Shown here piece by piece: positions 1 through 7,154 of a DNA stretch of 21,074 nucleotides (positions are counted from its first letter, which is position 1; each line of letters starts with the position of its first letter). The position numbers were made by a program, and so were the translations under genes. Location of the stretch: assembly GCA_035719045.1 (NCBI GenBank), contig DASTGO010000270.1, positions 1-21,074 of the forward strand. The letters are read 5' to 3'. Source of the stretch: DASTGO01 sp035719045. Its GTDB lineage: Bacteria; Actinomycetota; Actinomycetes; Actinomycetales; Kineosporiaceae. The notes under the pieces are model-generated. The model saw nothing but the letters and a program-made list of their open reading frames with translations, searched no databases and was not told where the DNA came from.

Positions 1-453
1 GACGCCGACGCCGTGGTGGTGGCCGCGGGCTCCCTCGTCGGCGGACCGCGCGATGCGCGGCGCTCGCTGGTGGAGGCCGGGCAGGTGGCCGACGCCGCCG
101 CGCACCTGTCCTGGCAGGCCGGCTCCGCACCGTACCTGCGGCTGCCGGACCTGCGGCTGCGCGGGCTGCTGCAGCTGGTCCGGGACGATCCGCGGGTGCA
201 GACCTTCGTCGAACGTGAGCTGGGCGCCCTGCTCGCCCACGACGCCACCACCGGCGACGACCTCACCGCGACCCTGCGGTCGTACCTGGCCGCAGGGCGG
301 AACAAGTCGGCGGCGGCCACCGTGGCGCATCTGTCCCGGCCCGCGTTCTACGACCGGCTGTCCCGGGTGGGCCGGGTCCTCGGCGCCGACCTCGACGACG
401 TCGAGACCTGCCTGTCCCTGCACGTCGCGCTGCTGGCCCACGACATCCGCTGA
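1..453 (+). CDS. PucR-family transcriptional regulator, C-terminal part (5' truncated by window edge)
   Basis: The frame is open from the first base, so only the last 150 residues are visible. The final ~80 residues match the PucR C-terminal helix-turn-helix: a TLRSYLAAGRNKSAAA stretch, then HLSRPAFYDRLSRV as the recognition helix region, then a Leu/Asp-rich end (LGADLDDVE). This family regulates purine, amino-acid or GABA catabolism and binds DNA through this C-terminal domain; the ligand-binding part lies outside the window. A hairpin starts directly after the stop codon, so the gene ends its own transcript. The neighbouring amine cluster makes a role in nitrogen or amine catabolism plausible, but a convergent gene lies between them, so this is inference. 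Confidence is high for the domain and low for the target. Confidence 0.85.
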   Translation, partial: DADAVVVAAGSLVGGPRDARRSLVEAGQVADAAAHLSWQAGSAPYLRLPDLRLRGLLQLVRDDPRVQTFVERELGALLAHDATTGDDLTATLRSYLAAGRNKSAAATVAHLSRPAFYDRLSRVGRVLGADLDDVETCLSLHVALLAHDIR

Positions 454-480
454 CAGCCCCGGACGCCGGGTCCGGGGCTG
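454..480 (+). terminator. Hairpin terminator after the PucR gene
   Basis: A perfect 10-bp stem, CAGCCCCGGA (454-463) pairing with TCCGGGGCTG (471-480), closes a 7-nt loop and begins at the base after the TGA. There is no U-tract, which is common in high-GC actinomycetes. It lies between convergent genes and could act in both directions. Confidence 0.75.
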
Positions 481-554
481 TCGTCAGTGTCCGGAGCTGT
501 CGCCCGCCGCAACCGCGGTCCGGTCGAGCCGGCTCCGGTCGAACAGGCTCGGGC

Positions 555-1043
555 TCAGAGCAGGTAGCCGTAGGGCACGCAGTCGGACCGGAAGGCGCCG
601 TTCCGCTGCGAGCGCCGGGTGTAGAACGACATGTGGTCGCGGGTCGTGGGGCCGTACACGCCGTCCGGCTCGATGCCCGCATCCCGCTGGACACCCATCA
701 CGGCCGCGCGCGTCTTGGACCCGTAGTTGCCGTCGATCACCAGTTCAGCGCCGTAGCACTCGTTGAGGGTGAGCTGCAGCCAGTACACCGGGGACGTCGC
801 GAGGTCGGTCCCGGTGGAGTCGCCCCGCGTGAGCCGGCAGGCGAGTGAGCCGTCCCGGGTCGGCACCCCGGCCTCCCCGTAGACCTCCTGCACCACGGTC
901 CTGCCGACCATGCCCGCCTTCATCACCCGGCCGTTGCAGGTCACCGTGGCCGCCTGGGCGATCTCGGCGACCGCAACCCCCGACACCCCCACGATCACGG
1001 CGGCCAGGGCGGCCACCGCCGCCCGCTTGCGCGTCAATCGCAT
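555..1043 (-). CDS. Secreted peptidoglycan-binding-domain protein
   Basis: 162 residues. The ATG at 1043 is chosen because GGGAG (1055-1051) stands 7 nt upstream and a typical signal peptide follows at once: MRLTRKR, then a hydrophobic Ala/Val stretch (8-26), with likely cleavage after AQA (residue 31). An upstream in-frame ATG at 1115 would bury the signal. The mature part carries a PG_binding_1-like repeat at about 88-138 (VIDGNYGSKTRAAV, then DGVYGPTTRDH). Four cysteines (36, 69, 96, 155) could form two disulfides outside the cell. No catalytic domain is visible, so it is probably a cell-wall-associated accessory or inhibitor-like protein rather than an enzyme. It is convergent with the PucR gene. 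The domain call is good; the role is unknown. Confidence 0.8.
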   Translation of the reverse strand: MRLTRKRAAVAALAAVIVGVSGVAVAEIAQAATVTCNGRVMKAGMVGRTVVQEVYGEAGVPTRDGSLACRLTRGDSTGTDLATSPVYWLQLTLNECYGAELVIDGNYGSKTRAAVMGVQRDAGIEPDGVYGPTTRDHMSFYTRRSQRNGAFRSDCVPYGYLL

Positions 1044-1094
1044 TACCTGGCTCCCATCGCTGCCGATCTCGCCCGACCGACCGGGGTCACAGAA

Positions 1095-1115
1095 ATGACA
1101 GCCAGAGAATGTCAT
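1095..1115 (-). promoter_or_regulatory. Inverted repeat upstream of the secreted protein gene
   Basis: ATGACA (1095-1100) and TGTCAT (1110-1115) form 6-bp arms around 9 nt, 52 to 72 nt before the ATG at 1043. The surrounding bases are less GC-rich than the window average. This is where a promoter or operator would sit, but I cannot name a regulator. Confidence 0.3.
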
Positions 1116-1171
1116 GCACGCTCATGGCAAATCACCCACAACGGGCATACCGGGCGCAGGTCGAGGGAAGA

Positions 1172-1208
1172 CCCGCCCGTTCCGGCCCACCGCACCGGAA
1201 CGGGCGGG
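1172..1208 (-). terminator. Strong hairpin terminator after the aldehyde dehydrogenase gene
   Basis: A perfect 14-bp stem, CCCGCCCGTTCCGG (1172-1185) with CCGGAACGGGCGGG (1195-1208), closes a 9-nt loop. It starts 9 nt past the dehydrogenase stop codon. It separates that gene from the next minus-strand gene, so the latter needs its own promoter. Confidence 0.85.
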
Positions 1209-1216
1209 GGAAACCC

Positions 1217-2662
1217 TCAGCCGATGTTGGCCATCACGTGCTTGATGCGGGTGTAGTCCTCGAACCCGTACATGGACAGGTCCTTGCCGTACCCGGAGTG
1301 CTTGAAGCCACCGTGCGGCATCTCGGCGACCAGCGGGATGTGGGTGTTGATCCAGACGCAGCCGAAGTCCAGCCGCCGGGACATCCGCATCGCCCGGCCG
1401 AAGTCCCTGGTCCACACCGACGAGGCGAGTGCGTAGTTCACCCCGTTGGCCCAGCGCAGCGCCTCCTCCTCGTCGCCGAACCGCTGGACGGTGATCACCG
1501 GGCCGAAGATCTCGTTCTGGATCACCTCGTCGTCCTGCGCCAGTCCGGAGACGACGGTCGGCTGGAGGAAGTAGCCGTCACCGAGCTCGGTGACCCGGTT
1601 GCCGCCCGCGTTCACGGTGGCGTGGTCGGGCAGCCGGTCCAGGAACCCGGTCACCCGGGACAGCTGGTTGGCGTTGTTCACCGGTCCGAACAGCGCGTCC
1701 TCGTCGTCCGGCAGGCCGACCTTGGCGTTCCTGGCCTGCTCGGCGAGCGCCGCCACGAACTCGTCGTACACCCCGGGCCCGGCGAGCACGCGGGTGGCGG
1801 CGGTGCAGTCCTGGCCGGCGTTGAAGTACCCGGCGACGGCGATCGCCTCGGCGGCGGCCTCGATGTCGGCATCGTCGAACACCACGACCGGGGCCTTGCC
1901 GCCGAGCTCCAGGTGCACCCGCTTCACGTCCCGGGCGGCGGACCCGGCGACCTCCATCCCGGCCCGGACCGAGCCGGTGATCGCCACCATCGCCGGGGTC
2001 GGGTGCTCGACCAGGGCGCGGCCGGTCTCCCGGTCGCCGGTGACCACGTTGAGCACCCCCGGCGGCAGGAACTCCGCGGCGATCTCCGCCAGCAGCAGGG
2101 TGGTCTCGGGCGTGGTGTCGCTGGGCTTGAGCACCACCGTGTTCCCGGCGGCCAGTGCGGGGGCGATCTTCCAGGTCGCCATCAGCATCGGGTAGTTCCA
2201 CGGGGTGACCTGCCCGACCACCCCGATCGGCTCCCGGCGGATCCACGAGGTGTGCCCGGCCAGGTACTCCCCGGCGGCCCGGCCCTCCAGCACCCGGGCG
2301 GCCCCGGCGAAGAACCGGATCTGGTCCACCATCGGGGGGATCTCCTCCGAGGCGGTCAGGGCGAAGGGCTTGCCGGTGTTCTCCGCCTCGAGCCGGACCA
2401 GGTCGTCCGCCCGCGCCTCCACGGCGTCGGCCAGCTTGAGCAGGATCTTCTGCCGCTGGCTCGGCGTGGTGTCCCGCCAGGTCTCGAAGGCCCGGGACGC
2501 GGCCGCATAGGCGGCGTCGACGTCGGCCGCGGACGACACCGGCGCGGTGGCGACGACCTTGCCGGTGGCCGGGTGGATGACGTCGCTGCGGGCGTCCGAC
2601 GTCGCCTCGACGAAGGCACCGTCGACGAAGTTGCGCAGCACGCGGGGCGAGGACTCGCTCAC
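1217..2662 (-). CDS. patD: Gamma-aminobutyraldehyde dehydrogenase (PatD-like ALDH)
   Basis: 481 residues, close to the ~475 usual for PatD/YdcW. Family role: NAD-dependent oxidation of 4-aminobutanal (in equilibrium with 1-pyrroline) to GABA in cytosolic putrescine breakdown. Visible ALDH residues are Asn156 in TPWNYP, the general base Glu252 in LELGGKAP and the nucleophile Cys286 in NAGQDCTAATR; the NAGQDCTAA context is typical of the aminobutyraldehyde branch. I chose the GTG at 2662 because GGGAG (2673-2669) lies 6 nt upstream and the family N-terminus (LRNFVDGAFVEA) follows. Upstream in-frame codons give an Arg/Pro-rich tail unlike the family. It is transcribed divergently from the Lrp-led operon and ends in a strong hairpin. 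A betaine- or other aminoaldehyde preference cannot be excluded. Confidence 0.9.
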   Translation of the reverse strand: MSESSPRVLRNFVDGAFVEATSDARSDVIHPATGKVVATAPVSSAADVDAAYAAASRAFETWRDTTPSQRQKILLKLADAVEARADDLVRLEAENTGKPFALTASEEIPPMVDQIRFFAGAARVLEGRAAGEYLAGHTSWIRREPIGVVGQVTPWNYPMLMATWKIAPALAAGNTVVLKPSDTTPETTLLLAEIAAEFLPPGVLNVVTGDRETGRALVEHPTPAMVAITGSVRAGMEVAGSAARDVKRVHLELGGKAPVVVFDDADIEAAAEAIAVAGYFNAGQDCTAATRVLAGPGVYDEFVAALAEQARNAKVGLPDDEDALFGPVNNANQLSRVTGFLDRLPDHATVNAGGNRVTELGDGYFLQPTVVSGLAQDDEVIQNEIFGPVITVQRFGDEEEALRWANGVNYALASSVWTRDFGRAMRMSRRLDFGCVWINTHIPLVAEMPHGGFKHSGYGKDLSMYGFEDYTRIKHVMANIG

Positions 2663-2668
2663 GAAGCA

Positions 2669-2673
2669 CTCCC
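2669..2673 (-). promoter_or_regulatory. Ribosome binding site that fixes the aldehyde dehydrogenase start
   Basis: GGGAG on the minus strand, 6 nt before the GTG at 2662. It decides between this GTG and more distant in-frame starts. Confidence 0.75.
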
Positions 2674-2682
2674 GAGGGGGGT

Positions 2683-2719
2683 GAGACTGACAGGGCTGGA
2701 CCGAGACTGACAGGGCTGG
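2683..2719. repeat. Two tandem copies of a 17-bp direct repeat, period 20 bp
   Basis: GAGACTGACAGGGCTGG occurs at 2683-2699 and again, identical, at 2703-2719, separated by 3 nt. The period is close to two helical turns. It lies 20-60 nt upstream of the dehydrogenase GTG, so it would be in the leader or promoter of that gene. It could be a double operator or a recent small tandem duplication. Confidence 0.8.
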
Positions 2720-2880
2720 GCGGGCAGTCGGGGACGACAGGCGGAACGGACCGGACCGGAGCCTGCGATCGGACCGGCCCCAGGCCGCCGGCGGCAGCAC
2801 GGTCGCGGCGCAGGGCGCCCGGCGGACCACCCCGCCACCGGACCGCAGACCAGGCGGACCTGGCCCCGCCCAGTTGCAGC

Positions 2881-2933
2881 GACTGTAGTCCCGACCCGTC
2901 GTAATCGACAGCCCCGATGCCCTTGAACTCAAG
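2881..2933. promoter_or_regulatory. Cluster of three short palindromes, candidate Lrp/AsnC operator
   Basis: GACT-gt-AGTC (2881-2890), GTCG-taat-CGAC (2898-2909) and CTTGA-ac-TCAAG (2922-2933) lie within 53 bp in front of the Lrp gene, centres 18 and 24 bp apart. Lrp/AsnC proteins bind several imperfect palindromes as octamers and often control a divergent target. The first palindrome overlaps a possible -10 box (TACAGT on the minus strand) for the dehydrogenase. Short palindromes occur by chance, so this is suggestive only. Confidence 0.4.
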
Positions 2934-3006
2934 TTTCGGTTTCTTTTTCCACCCTGAACAACGGAATCCCTTGCGCGAAGCGGTCCGGTCCAGTCAGGAT
3001 CCCCCT

Positions 3007-3489
3007 GTGGTGACCCGGCATTCACACCCCCGCGTCCAGCCGCAGGCCCTCGACGAGACGTCCAAGCGGATCATCGAACAACTCCAGGAGGACGGCCGCC
3101 GCCCCTACGCCACCATCGGCAAGGCGGTCGGGCTGTCCGAGGCGGCGGTCCGCCAGCGCGTGCAGCGGCTGCTCGACGCGGGCGTGATGCAGATCGTCGC
3201 GGTCACCGATCCGCTACAGGTCGGCTTCGCCCGGCAGGCCATGATCGGGCTCAAGGTGGAGGGCGACCTCAACGTCGTCGCCGACCGCCTCGCGGAGTTC
3301 CCCGAGGCCTCCTACGTGGTGGTCACCGCCGGATCCTTCGACCTCATCGTCGAGGTGGTCTGCGAGGACGACGACCACCTGCTCGACGTGCTCGCCCAAC
3401 GGATCCGCATGCTGCCGGGCGTGCGCAGCACGGAGACCTTCGTCTATCTCAAGCTGCGCAAGCAGCTCTACAACTGGGGAACCCGATGA
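3007..3489 (+). CDS. Lrp/AsnC-family transcriptional regulator
   Basis: 160 residues, normal for the family. The N-terminal helix-turn-helix spans about 15-60 (LDETSKRIIEQL, then GLSEAAVRQRVQRLLDAGVM). The C-terminal RAM/ligand-binding domain spans about 65-155 and contains the usual Gly-rich turn (VVTAGSFDLIVEV). Such proteins sense amino acids or amines and act as dimers to octamers on DNA. I chose the GTG at 3007, with AGGA (2996-2999) 7 nt upstream; a GTG at 3010 and an ATG at 2917 are alternatives, the latter adding a 30-residue tail without family likeness. The stop overlaps the aminotransferase start (ATGA), so both are co-transcribed and translationally coupled. It probably regulates this operon and the divergent dehydrogenase. 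Confidence 0.9.
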   Translation: MVTRHSHPRVQPQALDETSKRIIEQLQEDGRRPYATIGKAVGLSEAAVRQRVQRLLDAGVMQIVAVTDPLQVGFARQAMIGLKVEGDLNVVADRLAEFPEASYVVVTAGSFDLIVEVVCEDDDHLLDVLAQRIRMLPGVRSTETFVYLKLRKQLYNWGTR

Positions 3490-4886
3490 CCGTCACCCCG
3501 CAGTACGTCGACGAGCCCGGCGCCGACCGGCTGGCCGACTCCGCCCGTGACCACCTCTGGATGCACTTCACCCGGCACTCGACCTACGAGACCGGGGGCC
3601 ACGTCCCGGTGATCGTCCGCGGGGAGGGCGCCTACATCTGGGACGACCAGGGCCGCCGCTACCTCGACGGCCTGGCCGGGCTGTTCACCGTCCAGGTGGG
3701 CCACGGCAGGCAGGAACTGGCGGACGCCGCCGCCGCGCAGGCCCGCGAACTGGCCTACTTCCCGCTCTGGTCCTACGCCCACCCGCGGGCGATCGAGCTG
3801 GCCGAACGGCTGGCCGGGTACGCCCCGGGCGACCTCAACCGGGTCTTCTTCACCACCGGCGGCGGCGAGGCCGTGGAGAGCGCCTGGAAGCTGGCCAAGC
3901 AGTACTGGAAGCTGGCCGGCAAACCCACCAAGCACAAGGTGATCTCCCGCTCGATCGCCTACCACGGCACCCCGCAGGGGGCCCTGTCGATCACCGGCAT
4001 CCCGGCCGCCAAGGAGATGTTCGAGCCGCTGGTGCCCGGCGCGTTCAAGGTCCCGAACACCAACCTGTACCGGGCGCCGGAACCGCTGCGCAGCGACCCC
4101 AAGCAGTTCGGGCGCTGGGCCGCCGACCGGATCGCCGAGGCGATCGAGTTCGAGGGGCCGGACACCGTCGCGGCGGTGTTCCTGGAGCCGGTGCAGAACT
4201 CCGGCGGCTGCTTCCCGCCCCCGCCCGGCTACTTCGACCGGGTCCGCGAGATCTGCGACCAGTACGACGTGCTGCTGGTGTCGGACGAGACGATCTGCGC
4301 CTTCGGCCGGATCGGCGGCATGTTCGCCAGCGAGGACCTCGGCTACGTCCCGGACATCATCACCTGCGCCAAGGGGATGACCAGCGGGTACTCCCCGATC
4401 GGCGCGATGATCGCCAGTGACCGGTTGTTCGAGCCGTTCCGGCAGGGGACCACGTACTTCCCGCACGGGTACACCTTCGGCGGGCACCCGGTCTCCGCCG
4501 CGGTGGCGATGGCCAACCTGGACGTCATGGAGCGCGAGGGCCTCAACCAGCACGTCCGGGACAACGCTCCCGCCTTCCGGGCCACCCTGGAGAAGCTGCT
4601 GGACCTGCCGATCGTCGGCGACGTCCGCGGCGAGGGGTTCTTCTACGGGATCGAGCTGGTCAAGGACAAGAACACCCGGGAGACCTTCGACGACGACGAG
4701 AGCGAGCGCCTGCTGCGTGGCTTCCTCTCCAAGGCCCTGTTCGACGCGGGCCTGTACTGCCGGGCCGACGACCGGGGCGACCCCGTCATCCAGCTGGCTC
4801 CCCCGCTGATCATCGGTCAGCCCGAGTTCGACGAGATCGAGTCCACCCTGCGCTCGGTGCTCACGCAGGCGTGGAACCGGCTGTGA
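3486..4886 (+). CDS. Class III (fold type I) PLP-dependent aminotransferase, putative polyamine/omega-amine transaminase
   Basis: 466 residues, full length. PLP-site features: TTGGGEAVESAWKLA (from about 123) for the phosphate, Tyr159-His160 in AYHG for ring stacking, Asp267 in LVSDETICAFGR, and the Schiff-base Lys296 in ITCAKGMTSGYSPIG. Sequence style matches the putrescine/GABA/beta-alanine:pyruvate group often annotated simply as aspartate aminotransferase family. Expected reaction: transfer of a terminal amine of putrescine, cadaverine or GABA to pyruvate or 2-oxoglutarate in the cytosol. With the dehydrogenase next door, putrescine to 4-aminobutanal to GABA is the simplest pathway. The ATG overlaps the Lrp stop by 4 nt and GGGGA lies 5 nt upstream. 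The 3' end overlaps the next gene. Substrate is inferred from context. Confidence 0.88.
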   Translation: MTVTPQYVDEPGADRLADSARDHLWMHFTRHSTYETGGHVPVIVRGEGAYIWDDQGRRYLDGLAGLFTVQVGHGRQELADAAAAQARELAYFPLWSYAHPRAIELAERLAGYAPGDLNRVFFTTGGGEAVESAWKLAKQYWKLAGKPTKHKVISRSIAYHGTPQGALSITGIPAAKEMFEPLVPGAFKVPNTNLYRAPEPLRSDPKQFGRWAADRIAEAIEFEGPDTVAAVFLEPVQNSGGCFPPPPGYFDRVREICDQYDVLLVSDETICAFGRIGGMFASEDLGYVPDIITCAKGMTSGYSPIGAMIASDRLFEPFRQGTTYFPHGYTFGGHPVSAAVAMANLDVMEREGLNQHVRDNAPAFRATLEKLLDLPIVGDVRGEGFFYGIELVKDKNTRETFDDDESERLLRGFLSKALFDAGLYCRADDRGDPVIQLAPPLIIGQPEFDEIESTLRSVLTQAWNRL

Positions 4887-5620
4887 ACGACCTCGACCGC
4901 ACCGGCGTCAACGGCGACGCCGGTGCCCCGGGCCCGGCGACGGCTGCGGCCCCCCGGCGCCCGCAGCGTCCGCACACCACGGTCCGCCGGCTGCCGGAGA
5001 AGCAGGTCCACGACCGGGCAGCACTGGACGCCCTGCTCGACGCCGCCCTGATCGGCCATGTGGCGGTGGTCGAGTCGGGGGACGGGACCGCCGCGCCGCG
5101 CCCGTACGTCGTCCCGGTCGCCCTCGCCCGCGACGAGGACGAGGTCCTGGTGCACGGATCGACCGCCTCCCGGGCCTTCCGGGCCCTGGCCACCGGGATG
5201 CCGACCTGCCTGACGGTCACCGTGGTGGACGGGGTGATCGTGGCCCGCAGCCAGTTCGAGTCCTCGCTGCGGTACCACAGCGCGATGGTCTTCGGCAGCT
5301 TCGAGGTGCTGCACGGGCAGGAGAAGCAGCGGGCGCTGGCGGTGCTGGCCACCCGGCTGCTGCCCGGCCTGGACGGGGGGCGGGAGCCGTCGGCACGGGA
5401 ACTCGCCGCCACCGCGGTGCTGTCCCTGCCGCTGGAGGACTGGTCGCTGAAGGTGTCCGCCGGCCACCCGGAGGACGCCAAGGCGGACCTCGACCGGCAG
5501 GTGTGGGCCGGGACGGTCCCGCTGCGGCACGTCTGGGGCGAGCCGGTCGCCGCCCCGGACCTCGCCCCGGAACTGACGGTCCCGGCCGCGGTGGCGCGGT
5601 GGCCCCAGGGCCGCTTCTGA
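4883..5620 (+). CDS. Pyridoxamine 5'-phosphate oxidase-like FMN split-barrel protein (NimA-like)
   Basis: 245 residues from the GTG at 4883, which overlaps the aminotransferase stop as GTGA; a GTG at 4871 would add 4 residues. After a ~30-residue Pro/Ala-rich start, a split-barrel domain runs from about 30 to 210: HDRAALDALLDAALIGHVAVV, then PYVVPVALARDEDEVLVHGS, TASRAFRAL, and a FESSLRYHSAMVFGSFEVL segment. This resembles the PF12900-type pyridoxamine-phosphate-oxidase-like/NimA group that binds FMN or F420-like flavins. True PdxH catalytic function is not shown. Tight coupling to a PLP enzyme suggests handling of PLP/PMP, of a reactive imine such as 1-pyrroline, or redox partnering with the FAD protein downstream; all of these are inference. 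Confidence 0.82.
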   Translation: MNDLDRTGVNGDAGAPGPATAAAPRRPQRPHTTVRRLPEKQVHDRAALDALLDAALIGHVAVVESGDGTAAPRPYVVPVALARDEDEVLVHGSTASRAFRALATGMPTCLTVTVVDGVIVARSQFESSLRYHSAMVFGSFEVLHGQEKQRALAVLATRLLPGLDGGREPSARELAATAVLSLPLEDWSLKVSAGHPEDAKADLDRQVWAGTVPLRHVWGEPVAAPDLAPELTVPAAVARWPQGRF

Positions 5621-5715
5621 GTGATCCGATGCACGACCGGGAGCGATCCCGGGAGAGGCCCGGCCGGGTCGGGACGGCGGGCAGCCACGGGAGGCGAACG
5701 CCGCCACCCGGTGAA

Positions 5716-5719
5716 AGGG
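5716..5719 (+). promoter_or_regulatory. Ribosome binding site deciding the FAD oxidoreductase start
   Basis: AGGG (inside AAAGGG) is 6 nt before the ATG at 5726. An earlier in-frame GTG at 5711 and one at 5621 lack a well-spaced site. Confidence 0.7.
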
Positions 5720-5725
5720 CAGGTC

Positions 5726-7147
5726 ATGAACGCACCGGCGAGGCCCTACCGCTCGCTGTCCCTCTGGCACGACACCCTGGCGGACTCCGGTGACGACCCG
5801 CTCACCCCGCGCCCCGCCCTGGACGGGAACACCGAGGCCGACGTCTGCATCGTGGGCGGCGGGTACACCGGGCTGTGGACCGCCTACTACCTGCTGCTGG
5901 CCGACCCCACACTGCGGGTGCTGGTGGTGGAGTCCGAGATCGCCGGGTTCGGGGCGAGCGGCCGCAACGGCGGCTGGTGCTCGTCGCTGTTCCCGTCGTC
6001 GGTGTCGGCCCTGGCCCGCCGGCACGGCCGCCAGGGGGCGCTGGCGCTGCGCCGCGCGATGAACGACACCGTGGCCGAGGTGGGCCGGGTGGCCGCCGCC
6101 GAGGGGATCGACTGCCACTGGTCGCACGGCGGCTCGGTGCGGCTGGCCCGCACCCCGCTGCAGCTGGCCCGGGCCCGGGCGGAGGCGGCCGAGGACGCCG
6201 AGTTCGGCCACGTCGACGGGGTCGAACTCCTGGACGCCAGGCAGGCCGCCCAGCGGGTCGGCGCCACCCGGGTACTCGGCGCCTCCTTCGACCCGCACTG
6301 TGCCCGGATGCACCCCGCCCGGCTGGTTCGGGGCCTGGCCAGGGTGGTCGAGCAGCGCGGCGGCACGATCGCCGAGGGGACCCGGGCGGTCGGCATCGAC
6401 CCGGCGGGCCCGGGCGGGATGCCGTCGGCCCGGGTGGTCACCGACCGTGGGACGGTCCGCGCCCGGCACGTGGTGCGGGCCACCGAGGCGTGGACGGCCA
6501 CCCTGCCGGGCAGCGGGCGGGCGGTGATCCCGGTCTACTCCCTGATGATCGCCACCGAGCCGCTGCCGGACACCTTCTGGAAGCAGGCGGGGCTCGCCCG
6601 CGGGGAGACCTTCGCCGACCACCGGCACCTGATCATCTACGGCCAGCGCACCGCCGACGACCGGCTGGCCTTCGGCGGCCGGGGCGCCCCCTACCACGCC
6701 GGGTCACGGATCGAGCCGTCCTTCGACCGGGAGCCGCGGGTGTTCTCCGCCCTGCGCCGGGCCCTGGCCGACCTGTTCCCCGACGTCGAGGGGCATCGGA
6801 TCACCCACGCCTGGGGCGGCCCGCTGGCGATTCCCCGGGACTGGCACGCCTCGGTGGGGCTGGACCCGGCGACCGGGCTGGCCTGGGCCGGCGGCTACGT
6901 CGGCGACGGCGTCGGCACCTCGAACCTGGCCGGGCGGACCCTCGCCGACCTCCTGCTGGGCCGGGACACCGAGCTGACCCGCCTGCCCTGGGTCGGGCAC
7001 TGTTCCCCCCGCTGGGAGGCGGAACCGTGGCGCTGGCTCGGGGTGAACGCCGGGCTGCGGGCGATGAGCGCCGCCGACGGCGAGGAACGGCTCACCGGGC
7101 AGGCGAGCGTGGCCGCCCGGCTGCTGGCCCCGATGCTCGGTCACTGA
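5726..7147 (+). CDS. FAD-dependent oxidoreductase, DAO family (gamma-glutamylputrescine oxidase / PuuB-like)
   Basis: 473 residues. The N-terminal Rossmann fold shows VCIVGGGYTGLWTAYYLL with GxGxxG at 44-49 and the ribose-binding acid Glu69 at the end of the second strand (VLVVES). FGASGRNGGW (75-84) is the hallmark of the PuuB/OrdL branch of D-amino-acid-oxidase-like enzymes. A C-terminal FAD-binding segment (GGYVGDGVGTSNLAG) closes the fold. The family oxidises secondary or primary amines to aldehydes with release of hydrogen peroxide. No glutamate-putrescine ligase (PuuA) is in the window, so the substrate may be gamma-glutamyl-putrescine supplied from elsewhere, free polyamine, or another amine. 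It lies 105 nt after the FMN protein and is probably the last gene of the Lrp-led operon, since a hairpin follows its stop. Confidence 0.88.
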   Translation: MNAPARPYRSLSLWHDTLADSGDDPLTPRPALDGNTEADVCIVGGGYTGLWTAYYLLLADPTLRVLVVESEIAGFGASGRNGGWCSSLFPSSVSALARRHGRQGALALRRAMNDTVAEVGRVAAAEGIDCHWSHGGSVRLARTPLQLARARAEAAEDAEFGHVDGVELLDARQAAQRVGATRVLGASFDPHCARMHPARLVRGLARVVEQRGGTIAEGTRAVGIDPAGPGGMPSARVVTDRGTVRARHVVRATEAWTATLPGSGRAVIPVYSLMIATEPLPDTFWKQAGLARGETFADHRHLIIYGQRTADDRLAFGGRGAPYHAGSRIEPSFDREPRVFSALRRALADLFPDVEGHRITHAWGGPLAIPRDWHASVGLDPATGLAWAGGYVGDGVGTSNLAGRTLADLLLGRDTELTRLPWVGHCSPRWEAEPWRWLGVNAGLRAMSAADGEERLTGQASVAARLLAPMLGH

Positions 7148-7154
7148 CCGGTGC

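Larger units (their letters stand above)
2663..3006. other. Divergent intergenic region, aldehyde dehydrogenase / Lrp
   Basis: 344 bp without a credible gene. From left to right it holds the dehydrogenase ribosome binding site, a 17-bp direct repeat (2683-2719), a very GC-rich stretch (about 2720-2875) in which I see nothing specific, a cluster of three small palindromes (2881-2933), and the least GC-rich patch of the region (about 2921-2970, with a run of T) leading to the Lrp start. On the minus strand TACAGT (2887-2882) could be a -10 box for the dehydrogenase, which would give a leader of about 210 nt. Autoregulation and divergent control by the Lrp protein is the expected arrangement for this family. 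Confidence 0.6.

Noticed and set aside
845..2710. Long plus-strand open frame antisense to the aldehyde dehydrogenase
   Set aside because: Composition is low-complexity Pro/Arg/Gly/His and it mirrors the real minus-strand ALDH with intact catalytic residues; it is a GC-rich shadow frame.
1217..3025. N-terminally extended aldehyde dehydrogenase starting at 3025
   Set aside because: The extra 121 residues are unlike the family and would run through the promoter region and into the Lrp gene; the GTG at 2662 has a good ribosome binding site.
4817..6697. 626-codon minus-strand open frame opposite the FMN and FAD genes
   Set aside because: It has no recognisable domain, is rich in Gly/Pro/Arg/His and lies opposite two clear flavoprotein genes.
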